From positions 186,001 to 250,000 of the forward strand of contig NZ_LISX01000006.1 of NCBI RefSeq assembly GCF_001905465.1: DNA of 64,000 bases. Direction: 5' to 3'. Below, piece by piece: positions 1 to 18,885 of the stretch. The DNA is from Kitasatospora sp. CB01950. GTDB taxonomy: Bacteria; Actinomycetota; Actinomycetes; Streptomycetales; Streptomycetaceae. Numbering within the stretch: the stretch's first letter is position 1; each line of letters starts with the position of its first letter. A program made the position numbers and the translations under genes. The notes below the pieces were generated by a model. It saw only the letters and a program-made list of their open reading frames with translations, searched no databases and was not told the origin of the DNA.

Positions 1-2986
1 GCGCGATCGCGAACCGCTTTCCGTCGCTGGGCCGTTGGGCGCCGATCCGGTCGACGCGGACGTCCAGCGGAACGGCCCGCTGGCGGACGAAGAGGGTGCC
101 GAGCGGGTGCAGCACCAGCTGGTCGGTCGCGGGCAGGTGCCGGAGGGTGACCAGCGGGTTGAAGCCGCCCGAGGGCAGCTGCGTCTGCCAGCCCTCGATC
201 TTCCCGAACTCCCCTGCCAGCAGAGGCAGTACCGCCACCGGTGGCAGCGTGGTGTTGTGTTCCTCGCCCCAGCTGATGTCGAAGTCGGCGGAGATCTCGA
301 AGAACAGCAGCGAGATGGAGCCGCGTCCGTGCGCCCGCCACGGCGCGGGGCCTTCGAGGGCGAAGCGCAGGTCGATGCCGAACACGCCGACACCGAAGGC
401 CTTCAGGGTGACGCCGGCGGAGATCTCGATGGTGAACGCGAACGGCGAGAAGCGGAACAGCGCGTCGAAGGAGAGGTGGCCCTCGATGCCGAACCCGCCG
501 AAGCCGAGGCGCAGTTCGGCTGCCGCGCCGAACTGGACGGTGTTGCTGGTGACGGCGAAGTACCCGGAGACCCGGATCAGTTGGCCGGGCCGGTTGAGGA
601 TGTCCACCGAGAGCCGCTTGGGCACCGGGAAGGGCAGCGGCGGCGGCTTGAAGGACGGGTGGAATCCGCCGACGGTGAGCACGAAGTCCGGGTTGTCGCC
701 CCAGGCGACGAGCAGGCCCATTCCGCCGTCGATGGTCATGAACAGCACGTGCGAGTCGAAGAGTTCGGCGAAGAACCAGAGCCGCGACTTGTCGACCTCC
801 AGCGCGCCCACGAAGTCCACCTGGAGCGCCAGCAGCGGCAGGTCCTGGCTGGGCAGGAGGCACTGCAGCACGCCGAGGACGGCGATGTCCCCGGGCGGGA
901 TCTCGATGACGACGCCGAGCGAGACGCTGACCAGGGTGGGCGTCCCCCAGCCGATCTTCGCCATCGGCCCGATCAGGAACCGGCCCTGCTCGGGCGGGAA
1001 GAACCGGGCCAGGTCGGAGAGGATCCGGGGGGCGTTGGCGATGACGTCCTTGGGGAACATCACCGACTGCACGGAGCCGTTCCGCACGCCCTCCGCGAGG
1101 GCCTGCAGGTTCATCGACCGGTTCAGTCCGATCAGTCCGCCGACGGCCAACAGCGTGAAGCCGTAGCCGAGTTGGATGCCGGTGGGCCCGAAGTCGGTGG
1201 TGATGACGATCAGCAGCGAGAAGCCGTCGCTGCCGTCGGGCATCCGGGTGCTGATCAGGCCGATCGCCTTGAGTTCGACCAGTCCGGAGAACTCCAGGTC
1301 GAGCGCGCCCGCGTACTCGCCGCGGTCCGGGTCGAAGGACAGGAACCCGCCGCCCTTGACGGCCCCGGCGTCCACCTGGAGGCCGACGCCCTTGGGCGGC
1401 CGGAAGCCGAACGACAGGTCGACCGGGCCGAGGTTGCCGCTGCCGTCGGAGCGGAACGCCAGCTCGGCATTGATCCCGACCTGCTCCACCACGGCGGTGA
1501 CCGGCCCGAGTTGGGCGCGGAAGGAGGCGCCGAGGCCGATCGGCAGCCCGTCCGCGGAGGGCGCGGCGGTGATGGTCAGGCCCTGGATCTCCAGCGGGCC
1601 GAGTTCCAGGTGCGCGGGGAGCTGGATCTCCAGGTTGGAGGTGCCGCGGAAGTAGAACCCCTGCCGGTAGGAGACGCCGACGGTGAGGTCCGCACCGAGG
1701 GTGAACCCGTCGGCGGGCAGCACGGCGGCGACGAAGCCGTCCGCGCCGTTCGGCGAGAGGACGAACTCCAGCCCCTCCAGGCCGAATTCGGCGAAGAAGT
1801 CGACGGCGTCCTTGACCAGCCGCACGCCGCCCGCGCCGGAGATCCGCTGGAGCTGGAGCCGCGTCCCGCCGGCCTCGCCGAACAGGATGCGCGGCTGGTC
1901 GGTGGGCCCGAACCGGTCGGCCTGGACGTCGATCGAGCCCTTGGCGTGCACCGGCGCGGAGGCGGACTCGAAGCCCAGCACCATGTCGATGCCCTGCCCG
2001 GGCCGCACCAGCAGCGCCACGCCGCCCTGCAGGTCGAGGTCGCCGCGGATGGTGACGGCGATGTCCGGCCCGAGCTCGAACCGGAACCCCTGGACGCCGG
2101 TGAACGAGGGCAGCAGCGCCAGCCCGGGCAGCGCCCCGTCGGCGGCGGGCAGCGGCAGCAGCCGGACGGCGGCGTGCATCTCGGTCGACGGCTGGACGCG
2201 CTGGAACAGCACGGCGGTGAGCGTCCGAGGCCGGGGCCCGAACGGGTCCACCGGCGCACCCTGGACGGCGGCCGCGGTCGACGGCGCGACCCGCGGCGTG
2301 TCGACGTTGGCGCCGAGGCTGTGCAGCAGGTTGTCGAGCTGCGAGAGCAGCGCGGGCTGGTCGAACGCGTCGGTGCCCCACCCGAAGGCGTCCTTCAGCA
2401 CCTGCGCCGGGTCGGCGAGCGCCCGCGGCAGGTCGCCGAGGTCGAGCGCGAGGTGCACGTACGGCGGCCGGTTCCCGACGGGCGGCGCGTACCCGGCCTT
2501 CACCACGCCGAGGCTGCGCAGCACGAAGCCGAGGTTCGAGTGGTAGCGCTGCAGGTAGGTGACGATCAGGAAGTCGAGGAGCTGGCCGGGGAACACCGTC
2601 AGGAAGCCGTCGGCGCGCAGCGTGTCGGGGATGGCCGAGGCCGGCGCGTCGGCGATCGCCCGGATGCCCGCGATCAGTGCCTGCACGGCGCCGAGGGCCC
2701 GCTTGACGTCGTCCGGGGAGAAGGACGTCGTCGCGGAGGCCCCGCCGTCTCCGACCGTGCCGTCGACGTTCAGGCCGCCGTCGCCGAGCAGCGTGTGCAG
2801 GCTGTCGTAGAGCGTCTCGACGGCGTTGCGCAGGTCGACGAAGGGCTGCGGGATCGCCGTGACCGTCCAGCCGAGGCGGCGCAGCAGTGCGGTGAACGCG
2901 GCGGGGGTGGCCAGTCCGTCGCGCAGCGGCAGCAGGGCCTGGCCGACCTCGGCGAGGATCCGTTCGAAGGTACCCGGCTCACTCAT
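1..2986 (-). CDS. Very large beta-rich protein, DUF6603-like, C-terminus off the window
   Basis: Function unknown. Reading the minus strand from the ATG at 2986 gives an open frame with no stop down to base 2, so at least 995 residues are present and the end lies beyond the left edge. The N-terminal ~200 residues look helical (FERILAEVGQALLPLRDG...). The rest is an alternating hydrophobic/Gly/Phe pattern typical of long beta-structures, with a Pro-rich stretch PPPLPFPVPKRL near residue 780. There is no signal peptide or membrane helix. The start overlaps the last 8 bases of the upstream M64 peptidase gene, so the two are probably co-transcribed and may work together. From memory it resembles the actinobacterial DUF6603 family, but I could not check this. 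Codon use is like that of its neighbours. That it is a gene is fairly sure; the family name is tentative. Confidence 0.75.
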   Translation of the reverse strand, partial: MSEPGTFERILAEVGQALLPLRDGLATPAAFTALLRRLGWTVTAIPQPFVDLRNAVETLYDSLHTLLGDGGLNVDGTVGDGGASATTSFSPDDVKRALGAVQALIAGIRAIADAPASAIPDTLRADGFLTVFPGQLLDFLIVTYLQRYHSNLGFVLRSLGVVKAGYAPPVGNRPPYVHLALDLGDLPRALADPAQVLKDAFGWGTDAFDQPALLSQLDNLLHSLGANVDTPRVAPSTAAAVQGAPVDPFGPRPRTLTAVLFQRVQPSTEMHAAVRLLPLPAADGALPGLALLPSFTGVQGFRFELGPDIAVTIRGDLDLQGGVALLVRPGQGIDMVLGFESASAPVHAKGSIDVQADRFGPTDQPRILFGEAGGTRLQLQRISGAGGVRLVKDAVDFFAEFGLEGLEFVLSPNGADGFVAAVLPADGFTLGADLTVGVSYRQGFYFRGTSNLEIQLPAHLELGPLEIQGLTITAAPSADGLPIGLGASFRAQLGPVTAVVEQVGINAELAFRSDGSGNLGPVDLSFGFRPPKGVGLQVDAGAVKGGGFLSFDPDRGEYAGALDLEFSGLVELKAIGLISTRMPDGSDGFSLLIVITTDFGPTGIQLGYGFTLLAVGGLIGLNRSMNLQALAEGVRNGSVQSVMFPKDVIANAPRILSDLARFFPPEQGRFLIGPMAKIGWGTPTLVSVSLGVVIEIPPGDIAVLGVLQCLLPSQDLPLLALQVDFVGALEVDKSRLWFFAELFDSHVLFMTIDGGMGLLVAWGDNPDFVLTVGGFHPSFKPPPLPFPVPKRLSVDILNRPGQLIRVSGYFAVTSNTVQFGAAAELRLGFGGFGIEGHLSFDALFRFSPFAFTIEISAGVTLKAFGVGVFGIDLRFALEGPAPWRAHGRGSISLLFFEISADFDISWGEEHNTTLPPVAVLPLLAGEFGKIEGWQTQLPSGGFNPLVTLRHLPATDQLVLHPLGTLFVRQRAVPLDVRVDRIGAQRPSDGKRFAIA

Positions 2987-5531
2987 GCTTCCTTCTCTCC
3001 GCCTTGGACTCCGGGTAGAACTTCCGGTCGAGGAGCGCGTGGAAGCTGGGGTCGACCCGGTTGACGATCAGCCAGGCGCAGACGTGGCAGAAGTCCGTCT
3101 CCAGGCGCATCTTGCAGCGGCCGGTCGGCCGGTAGTGGGCGCCGGCGAAGGTCGCGGCGCCCTCGAAGATCCCGATGGTGCGGGCGGACTTGCAGGGGGC
3201 GCTGAAGTCCGGGATGTCGACGGGGTTGTCCTCGTTCGGGTTGGTGTTGTCGTGGTCGGGGTCCTGGTTCAGCGGACTGCGGTTGGTCTGGAGGAAGGTG
3301 AGCACTTCCGGCTCGACCAGCAGGAGCGGCTGGTGCTGCTTGTCCTTCAGCGGGACGAAGGCGATCGAGCCCTTCACGAACGTCGGGAACGGGGCGCTGC
3401 CGGCCCGGGTGAGGATGATCGCGCCCTCGCCCGGCAGCACCTGGCCGACGATCAGCCCTTCCAGGTAGTGGTGGTCGGCGTCGATGACCGGCGGGAGCTG
3501 TCGGCCGCCGGGCGCGATGCCGAAGCTGCGCAGCCGCACCTCGGAGAAGAGCGTCTTGGCCTGCTGCCACTCCGCCAGGTTCCGGGTGCCGACGGAGAGT
3601 TTGATGCCCTGGACGGGGCTGGTCACGTTGGTCGAGTCGGCGAGCAGGACGGCGGCGGTGCTGATCCGGGGCAGTTGGAACCACTTCACCTTGCCCGGGT
3701 CGATGTGCCGGTCCGGCGCGGCCGCGACCCGCAGGAAGCCGAGCCGGGAGACGTTGTCCCCGTCCAGGTCGCCGGGCTGGTCCTCGTCGGGGCCGCCGTC
3801 GCCGCGGAACTCCTCGTACTCGTCGAGCAGGTTGAAGCTGTGGCCGAACTCGTGCGAGACGGTGTGGACGACCTCGTCGAAGTTCGGCCGGATGTCGGGC
3901 GGGTCGCGGCGCAGTTCCCGCTTGTCCGTCGCGTTGGCGTAGACGTAGGGCAGTCCGAGGACGGCGTTGACGGTCTGGGCGGTCACCGTCCGGACGTTGA
4001 AGTTGGTGCCGCCGTCCATGTCGTCGTTGGCGATCAGCGCGATCAGGCCCCGGCTGGGCTGGAACTGCTGGTCGTCGGGCTGCCACACGGTGCCGACGGC
4101 CGCCGTCGAGCCGGTGATCTTCAGGCTGCGGACGTACCGCAGCAGGGTGTTGGCCGGGTTGAGCTCGCTCGGGTTCATGTACAGCTCGGGCGGGTGCCGG
4201 CGCGGGTCGAGGGTGAGGTTGCGGTCGGACCTGGTCCGGTAGAACTCGTACACCCGGGCGACGAAGGCCTTGACCACCGGGTCGCCGACGGCGTCGGCGG
4301 CGTCGGGCCTGGCCGCCGGGCCGGTGCCCGAGAACCGGTCGGCGGGGCGGCCGCCGAGGCGGAGGCCGAAGAAGGTGTCACGGGCGTGCAGGATGCCGAC
4401 CGACTGGTGCTGCTTCCAGGAGTTGATCAGGTCGTCGTCGATCTTCGCCGGGTCGATGTCGAGGTCCTGGGCCTGCCAGGTGGCCACCAGGCCGGTCCGC
4501 CCGTCGCCGCGCATCGGCAGTCCGACCCGGCGGACCAGCTCCTCCAGGGTGTACCGCGGGCCGCCGCCGATCGAGCCGGTCGGGATCGGGAAGCCGGTGC
4601 CCTTCGCCTGGCCCGCCTCGATCCGTTCCGTCCCGGCCGCGACCCGGTATCCGCAGGTGAGGGTGTGCTGTTGGGAGGCGGTGAAGGACTTGAAGGCGTT
4701 GAAGCTGCCGCGCAGCATGCCGTACGGCTCGTGCGCGGGTTTCTCGAACAGCTCGTGGATGGCCCGGGAGACGATCTCGTCGAACCTGGCGCGGTCCTGG
4801 TCGCGGAAGCCCTCGGCGAGGAACAGCACGTTGTGCCGGTCGGTGAGGGCCGCCGGGTCGCCGCCGCCCATCTCCCAGCTCAGCGCGTGGTCGGCGGCGT
4901 AGTCGACCACCCACACGTTCAGCAGTTGCGCGCCGCCCAGGCCGGGGAACAGCCCGGAGAGCACCCACGGCGTGCCGGGCTGGGTGGGCAGCACGCCCCG
5001 CAGCCGGCCGGTGGGCGACACGGCGAGCTGCCGGGCGTCGGCCGGCACCAGCTGGACGTACCCGTGGCCGGTGATGTCGCCGATCAGGTCCGTCCCGGCG
5101 CCGGCGTCGTCGCTGAACTTGGCGTACAGCGACGGCTGGGCGTGCGCGACGGCGGTGTCGAGCGCGGTGGTGATCGAGTCGTTGCCGAACCACCAGCCGA
5201 CCACCGAGCGGTGCACCTGGAGCCTGCCGACCATGTACTGGTTCCCGGTGTGCGCCTGGAAGAGGAAGACGCCGGGGGTGGTGGCCGTGATCCGCCCGGT
5301 GGCGCTGTCGTAGGTCGGCAGCCCTTCGAAGCGGTGGCCCTTGCCGTTGAACGGGGCGAAGAACTCGAACGCGCACTGCGCGGGCGGCACCGGGGTGACA
5401 GTGAACCCGTTCGTCGCAGGCACCGCCTCCTCGCGGGCGGCGAGCGTGACGGTGAGCGGCGGCGTGCCGGTGAGCGCGACGTGCAGGTCGCAGTGCGGGA
5501 GGAGCAGCAGGTCGGGGCTGGCGACGGCCAT
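2979..5531 (-). CDS. M64-family (IgA peptidase M64-like) zinc metallopeptidase
   Basis: An 850-residue predicted metallopeptidase. The zinc site is clear near residues 555-575: HEFGHSFNLLDEYEEF, the HExxH followed by LxDEY that marks the M64 family. About 200 N-terminal residues look like beta-sandwich domains, and the catalytic part starts around NVLFLAEGF, a typical M64 opening strand. There is no obvious Sec signal, so export, if any, is not by a classical leader. ATG at 5531 is chosen because AGGAGG lies 7 bases upstream. The 3' end overlaps the DUF6603-like gene by 8 bases, suggesting one transcript, and a P450 gene lies 142 bases upstream on the same strand. A cysteine cluster (CKMRL...CHVCAW) near the C-terminus could bind a metal. 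Substrate unknown. Confidence 0.85.
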   Translation of the reverse strand: MAVASPDLLLLPHCDLHVALTGTPPLTVTLAAREEAVPATNGFTVTPVPPAQCAFEFFAPFNGKGHRFEGLPTYDSATGRITATTPGVFLFQAHTGNQYMVGRLQVHRSVVGWWFGNDSITTALDTAVAHAQPSLYAKFSDDAGAGTDLIGDITGHGYVQLVPADARQLAVSPTGRLRGVLPTQPGTPWVLSGLFPGLGGAQLLNVWVVDYAADHALSWEMGGGDPAALTDRHNVLFLAEGFRDQDRARFDEIVSRAIHELFEKPAHEPYGMLRGSFNAFKSFTASQQHTLTCGYRVAAGTERIEAGQAKGTGFPIPTGSIGGGPRYTLEELVRRVGLPMRGDGRTGLVATWQAQDLDIDPAKIDDDLINSWKQHQSVGILHARDTFFGLRLGGRPADRFSGTGPAARPDAADAVGDPVVKAFVARVYEFYRTRSDRNLTLDPRRHPPELYMNPSELNPANTLLRYVRSLKITGSTAAVGTVWQPDDQQFQPSRGLIALIANDDMDGGTNFNVRTVTAQTVNAVLGLPYVYANATDKRELRRDPPDIRPNFDEVVHTVSHEFGHSFNLLDEYEEFRGDGGPDEDQPGDLDGDNVSRLGFLRVAAAPDRHIDPGKVKWFQLPRISTAAVLLADSTNVTSPVQGIKLSVGTRNLAEWQQAKTLFSEVRLRSFGIAPGGRQLPPVIDADHHYLEGLIVGQVLPGEGAIILTRAGSAPFPTFVKGSIAFVPLKDKQHQPLLLVEPEVLTFLQTNRSPLNQDPDHDNTNPNEDNPVDIPDFSAPCKSARTIGIFEGAATFAGAHYRPTGRCKMRLETDFCHVCAWLIVNRVDPSFHALLDRKFYPESKAERRKHE

Positions 5532-5673
5532 CGGAGGCCTCCTGTCGGATGCTCCGCCACCCTACTGAGCAGGCCCGGCCATTTCGCCCGAAACGCCACG
5601 TCAATGCCACGAACGGGTCATTCCGCCCGGGCGACCATCGGATGATCTGCCGCACAAGGGAGTTGAGGCGTTC

Positions 5674-6843
5674 TCACCAGAGCGCCCGCAGGCCGCGCGG
5701 GCTGCGGGTGGTGCCGCCGAGCCGCCATTCGACGGGGGCGCCCGGGTCGGCGAGGCGCAGCCCGGGCAGCCGGCCGGCGAGGTGCTGCAGGGCGGTGCGG
5801 AGCTGGGTGCGGGCCAGCCAGGTGCCCAGGCAGTAGTGCGGTCCGGCGCCGAAGGCCAGGGTGGGGGCGGGCAGCGGGGCGAGCGGGTCGCCGGACAGGC
5901 CGTCGGGGAAGACCGCAGGGTCCCGGTTGGCGCTGCCGAGGCAGATCGCGACCGTCTCGCCGGCGGGGACGCGCACCTCGCCGACCTCGGCGTCCTGGAC
6001 GGCCTGCCGGGTGGTGAACTCGTCGTCGCCGAGCTGGATGTGGTGCAGCAGCCACTCGGTGGCGTGCTGCGCCTGCCCGTCCCCGGCGAGCCGGGGCCAG
6101 AGTTCGGGCCGCTCGCCGAGCAGGTACAGCAGGGAGTTGGCCAGGACGGCGGCCACGCTGTCGCTGCCGCTGGCGGCCAACCCGCCGACCAGGAAGGTCA
6201 GTTGCTCCTGAGGGATGCCTCCTTCCCGGTCGGCGGCCTGCACCAGGCGGCTCACCACGTCCTCGCCCGGCCGACTGCGGCGCTCGGCCAGCAGGCCGGC
6301 CGCGAACTCCGTGAACTCCCGCTGGTCTGCGGCGACTTGGCCGTCCTGCTCGGCGCCGTCGGCGGTCAGGCAGGCCGCCCACCGCCGCATCTGCCCGTAC
6401 TCCAGGCCGTCCAGGCCCATCAGGCGCTCCGCGACGGCGAACGGCAGGACGGCGGTGAAGTCGGCGACCAGGTCGGCCGGCGGCCCGGCCTCGACGAGGT
6501 CGTCCAGCAGCCGGCCGACCACCGTCTCCACCCAGGGCCGCCACTGCGCGACGGCCCGGGGCGTGAACGCGCCCTGCACGGTGCGCCGCAGCCGCTGGTG
6601 GCCGGCGCCGTTCTGGTTGTAGAGCGAGGACGGGTCGGTGGACACGTTGAGCGCGGCGCCCTCCTTCTGCTCGCCGTCCTCGGCGCGCACGAACCGCGGG
6701 TCGGTGAGCACCTGGCGCACGTCGTGGTAGCCGGTCACCAGCCAGGCGGAGGTGCCGTCCCGCAGGACGCCCCGGCGCGGCGGCGCGGCTTCGGGGAGGG
6801 CCAGGGCGTGCAGCGGCGGGAGCTGGGCGATCGGGGCGGGCAT
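5674..6843 (-). CDS. Cytochrome P450 with non-canonical K-helix and I-helix
   Basis: A 389-residue bacterial P450. The haem loop FGAGPHYCLGTWLA with its thiolate cysteine is near residue 345. Two usually invariant features are altered. The I-helix reads LAASGSDSVAAV, with no acid-Thr pair, and the K-helix ExxR position reads EWLLHH, so neither the Glu-x-x-Arg spacing nor the Arg is kept. Such motif loss is known in a few actinomycete P450 families (for example CYP157). The gene diverges from the tetramate (PTM) operon across 184 bases and may be a PTM tailoring gene, but it is transcribed away from that operon and towards the M64 peptidase gene. Frontalamide-type clusters carry a P450 (FtdF), so a PTM role is plausible but unproven. 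ATG at 6843 has GGAGGTGC just upstream. Confidence 0.85.
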   Translation of the reverse strand: MPAPIAQLPPLHALALPEAAPPRRGVLRDGTSAWLVTGYHDVRQVLTDPRFVRAEDGEQKEGAALNVSTDPSSLYNQNGAGHQRLRRTVQGAFTPRAVAQWRPWVETVVGRLLDDLVEAGPPADLVADFTAVLPFAVAERLMGLDGLEYGQMRRWAACLTADGAEQDGQVAADQREFTEFAAGLLAERRSRPGEDVVSRLVQAADREGGIPQEQLTFLVGGLAASGSDSVAAVLANSLLYLLGERPELWPRLAGDGQAQHATEWLLHHIQLGDDEFTTRQAVQDAEVGEVRVPAGETVAICLGSANRDPAVFPDGLSGDPLAPLPAPTLAFGAGPHYCLGTWLARTQLRTALQHLAGRLPGLRLADPGAPVEWRLGGTTRSPRGLRALW

Positions 6844-7027
6844 GGCACCTCCACGGCGGCGGTGCGCGCCGGCGGTCGGAGAAGGGCAGGGAAGTACCGG
6901 TTACGCTACCTGACTGACCATCAGATTTCTTTCAGCCGCGCCATGTCGGTTCCGTGGCGAGTGCACGCCGTCCGGTTAGCATCGACTCCCGTTCAGTTCG
7001 GTGACGATTCATCCGGAGGGCCGTGCA
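6844..7027. promoter_or_regulatory. Divergent promoter region between P450 and PTM operon
   Basis: A 184-base gap between the starts of two diverging genes. It is locally less GC-rich (gactgaccatcagatttctttc around 6911-6932) than the flanks, as expected for promoters. No convincing -35/-10 pair or operator stands out to me. It must hold the promoters for the P450 and, most likely, for the whole PTM operon, because all later PTM genes are closely spaced. Confidence 0.4.
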
Positions 7028-7924
7028 GTGAGCCCGGAAAAATCTGTCGGTCCGATGGTCGGACTATTACCTTTTCTGCGGTATTCCGCCTATCCGGTTC
7101 TGCTCCTCTCCGTGCCCGCGGCGGCCGCGGCGACCCTCCATGAGCACTGGGACATCGGCCGCGTTCTCGTCCTCCACCAGATCGGCGTCATCGGCTACCT
7201 CTGGGCCCTCGAACGCCTCGTCCCCCACCGGCGCGAATGGCACCCCGACGGGCGCGAACTCCGCTGCTACGGCATCTACTTCGCCCTGACGATGGTGGGC
7301 GGCGCGATCGGCCAGCTGCTGGTGGCGGCCCTGGTCGCCCGACTGGCGCCGCCGCACCCGACGCTCTCCCTGCGCACCGAGATCCCGCTGGCCCTGCTCT
7401 CCGGTTCGCTGGCGAAGTACCTCTTTCACCGCTGGTCCCACCACCAGCCGTGGCTGTGGCGACTGCACGGCGTCCACCACGGCCTGGACAAGGTGAACGT
7501 CACCAACAACGGGGTCAATCACCTGCTCGACGTCCTACTGGGACAGGCCGTCGTCCAACTGGCACTGGCCTGGCTCGGCTTCTCCCGGGAATCGGTATTC
7601 TGCGCCACCCTGTTCGTCGTCGCGCAGGGATATTTCGTGCACGCCAACATCGACGTCCGAATCGGCCGGCTGAACCACCTTCTCGGCAGCCCGGAACAGC
7701 ATCGGCTGCACCACAGCACCGACCTCGCCGAATCCGGCCACTACGGCGCGGACCTCGCGATCTGGGACCACATCTTCGGCAGCTTCACCTGGCGCCCCGG
7801 GAAGGTCCCGGCGGCGGTCGGGCTGAGCGACCCCGACAGCTTCCCGCCCACCACCAGCGTGCTCGCCAGCCTGCTGCACCCCTGGCGTCCCGCTGCCGAC
7901 GCCACCACCGGATCCTCCAGCTGA
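7028..7924 (+). CDS. ftdA: Sterol desaturase/fatty acid hydroxylase family membrane di-iron hydroxylase (FtdA/SD type)
   Basis: A 298-residue integral membrane hydroxylase of the superfamily that binds two irons with histidine boxes. Visible boxes are FHRWSHHQPWLWRLHGVHHG (about residues 137-157) and QHRLHHSTD (about 224-232), with hydrophobic segments at the N-terminus (YPVLLLSVPAAAAATL) and on both sides of the boxes. In PTM clusters (HSAF 'SD', frontalamide FtdA) this enzyme hydroxylates the carbon next to the tetramic acid in the ornithine-derived part. Its position as first gene of the operon, directly before the PKS-NRPS, matches those clusters. GTG at 7028 is preferred because GGAGGG sits 8 bases upstream; an in-frame GTG at 7001 lacks a good site. 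64 bases separate it from the next gene. Confidence 0.88.
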   Translation: MSPEKSVGPMVGLLPFLRYSAYPVLLLSVPAAAAATLHEHWDIGRVLVLHQIGVIGYLWALERLVPHRREWHPDGRELRCYGIYFALTMVGGAIGQLLVAALVARLAPPHPTLSLRTEIPLALLSGSLAKYLFHRWSHHQPWLWRLHGVHHGLDKVNVTNNGVNHLLDVLLGQAVVQLALAWLGFSRESVFCATLFVVAQGYFVHANIDVRIGRLNHLLGSPEQHRLHHSTDLAESGHYGADLAIWDHIFGSFTWRPGKVPAAVGLSDPDSFPPTTSVLASLLHPWRPAADATTGSSS

Positions 7925-7988
7925 CCCGGTCCTTGCCCACCGCCCACCCCGTCCCGGCCCCGGGGCGCCACGACACACGGATCGGACA

Positions 7989-17250
<9,262 letters not shown>

Positions 17251-17264
<14 letters not shown>

Positions 17265-18885
17265 GGACGGACCCCGGGTCATCGTCATCGGGGCCGGGCT
17301 CGGCGGGCTCGCCACCGGCTGCTACGGCCAGATGAGCGGGATGCGGACCAGGATCTTCGAGAAGCACGTCCTGCCGGGCGGCTGCTGCACCGCCTGGTCC
17401 CGCCAGGGCTACCTGTTCGACTACTGCATCGACTGGCTGATCGGCACCGCCCCCGGCAACGACGCCAACCGGATCTGGCGCGAACTCGGCGCCCTGGACG
17501 GCAAGACCATCACCAACTTCGAGCTGTTCAACCGGGTCGTCGACCAGCACGGCCGGGAGGTGAGCTTCTACAACGACCCCGACCGGCTGGAGCGCCACCT
17601 GCTGGAGCTCTCGCCCGCCGACGCCGCGCCGATCCGCGCGTTCTGCCGGGACCTGCGGCGCTTCGCCACGCTCGACCTGCACCCGTTCCTCAAGCCGTCC
17701 GCGCTCAAGACGCCCCGGGAGAAGCTCGCCACGGCGCGGGCGCTGCTGCCCTCGTTCCGGCTGCTGTGGCGGACGGCCGCGACCCCGCTCAACACCTTCG
17801 CCGACCGCTTCCAGGACCCGCTGCTGCGCCAGGCGTTCCGCAACATCCTCTTCCAGGACCCGGACGGCTTCCCGCTGCTGCCCTACCTGTACAGCATGGC
17901 CGCCGCCCGCAACCTCAACGCCGGTTTCCCGCAAGGGGGTTCGCTCGGCCTGGCGCGCTCGGTCGAGCACCGCTACACCTCGCTGGGCGGCCGGATCGAC
18001 TACCGCGCCCGGGTCGAGCGGGTGCTGGTCGAGGACGGCCGCGCGATCGGCGTGGAGCTCAAGAACGGCGAGCGGCACTACGCCGACCACGTGGTCTCCG
18101 CCGCCGACGGCCGGACCACCATCTACCGCCTGCTGGAAGGGCGTTACACCGGCCCGCGGATCGACCGGCTCTACCAGGAGGTGCTGCACCAGCCGGGCAC
18201 GCTGTTCCCCGCGGTGGTCTCGGTCTTCCTCGGCATCGACGGCGAACTCGACGCCGACGACCCGCACTGCACCACGTACCTGCTGCCCGACGAGCAGGCC
18301 GCCGAGCTGCCCGGCGTGCTCCAGGGCAGCCTGGTGGTGCAGCAGCGCTCGCGCTACTCGGACGGCTTCGCCCCGCCCGGCAAGTCGGTGATCCACTGCA
18401 CGTACTTCAGCGACTACGACTACTGGAAGGCGCTGCGCGGCCGGGACCGCAAGGAGTACCGGGCGCACAAGCAGCGCGCCGCGGACGTCGTCCGGGCCTT
18501 CCTGGAGCGGCGCCACCCGGGCCTCGGCGCGCGGATCGACCTGATCGAGGTCGCCACCCCGGCCACCATGGAGCGCTACACCGGCAACAGCTACGGCAGC
18601 ATCCTGGCCTGGAAGGCGTTCTCCGGCGCCGACGACCTGGTCACCAAGCTGATCAACCGGGACCGGATGCGGCTGCCCGGGCTGAGCGGCTTCTCGATGG
18701 CCGGCCACTGGGCCAGCCTCGGCGGCCTGATCCGCGCGGCCTCCAGCGGACGGTTCGCCGTCCAGTACCTGTGCGAGGAACTGGGCCTGGAGTTCCGGGC
18801 CTGGGAGAGCGAGGACCAGGACCCGTGGCACCCCGGCAAGCTCGGACACCTGCCCCAACTCGCCCGCTGGAGCACGTCGGCATGA
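17251..18885 (+). CDS. ftdC: FAD-dependent phytoene desaturase-like PTM cyclase 1
   Basis: A 544-residue CrtI/phytoene-desaturase-like flavoprotein. The dinucleotide fold is at the N-terminus (VIVIGAGLGGLATG), followed by PGGCCTAWSR. A C-terminal FAD contact region lies around GLSGFSMAGHWASLGGLIRAA. In PTM pathways one or two such enzymes close the first carbocycles of the polyene tetramate by reductive cyclisation. GTG at 17251 is chosen because GGGAGG lies 8 bases upstream and the frame then begins 14 bases inside the PKS-NRPS gene, implying translational coupling; a GTG at 17242 lies within the ribosome site. It is paralogous to the next gene, with the same order of motifs (GCCTxWxR, DPDRLExHLL, YxxLGGxxxY). 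Which ring it makes cannot be read from sequence. Confidence 0.92.

Noticed and set aside
35..3064. Long plus-strand open frame (1009 codons)
   Set aside because: It is antisense to a better frame on the minus strand that has a start with context, natural amino-acid composition and overlap with the M64 gene. The plus frame is rich in Arg, Gly, Glu and Gln, typical of a high-GC shadow.
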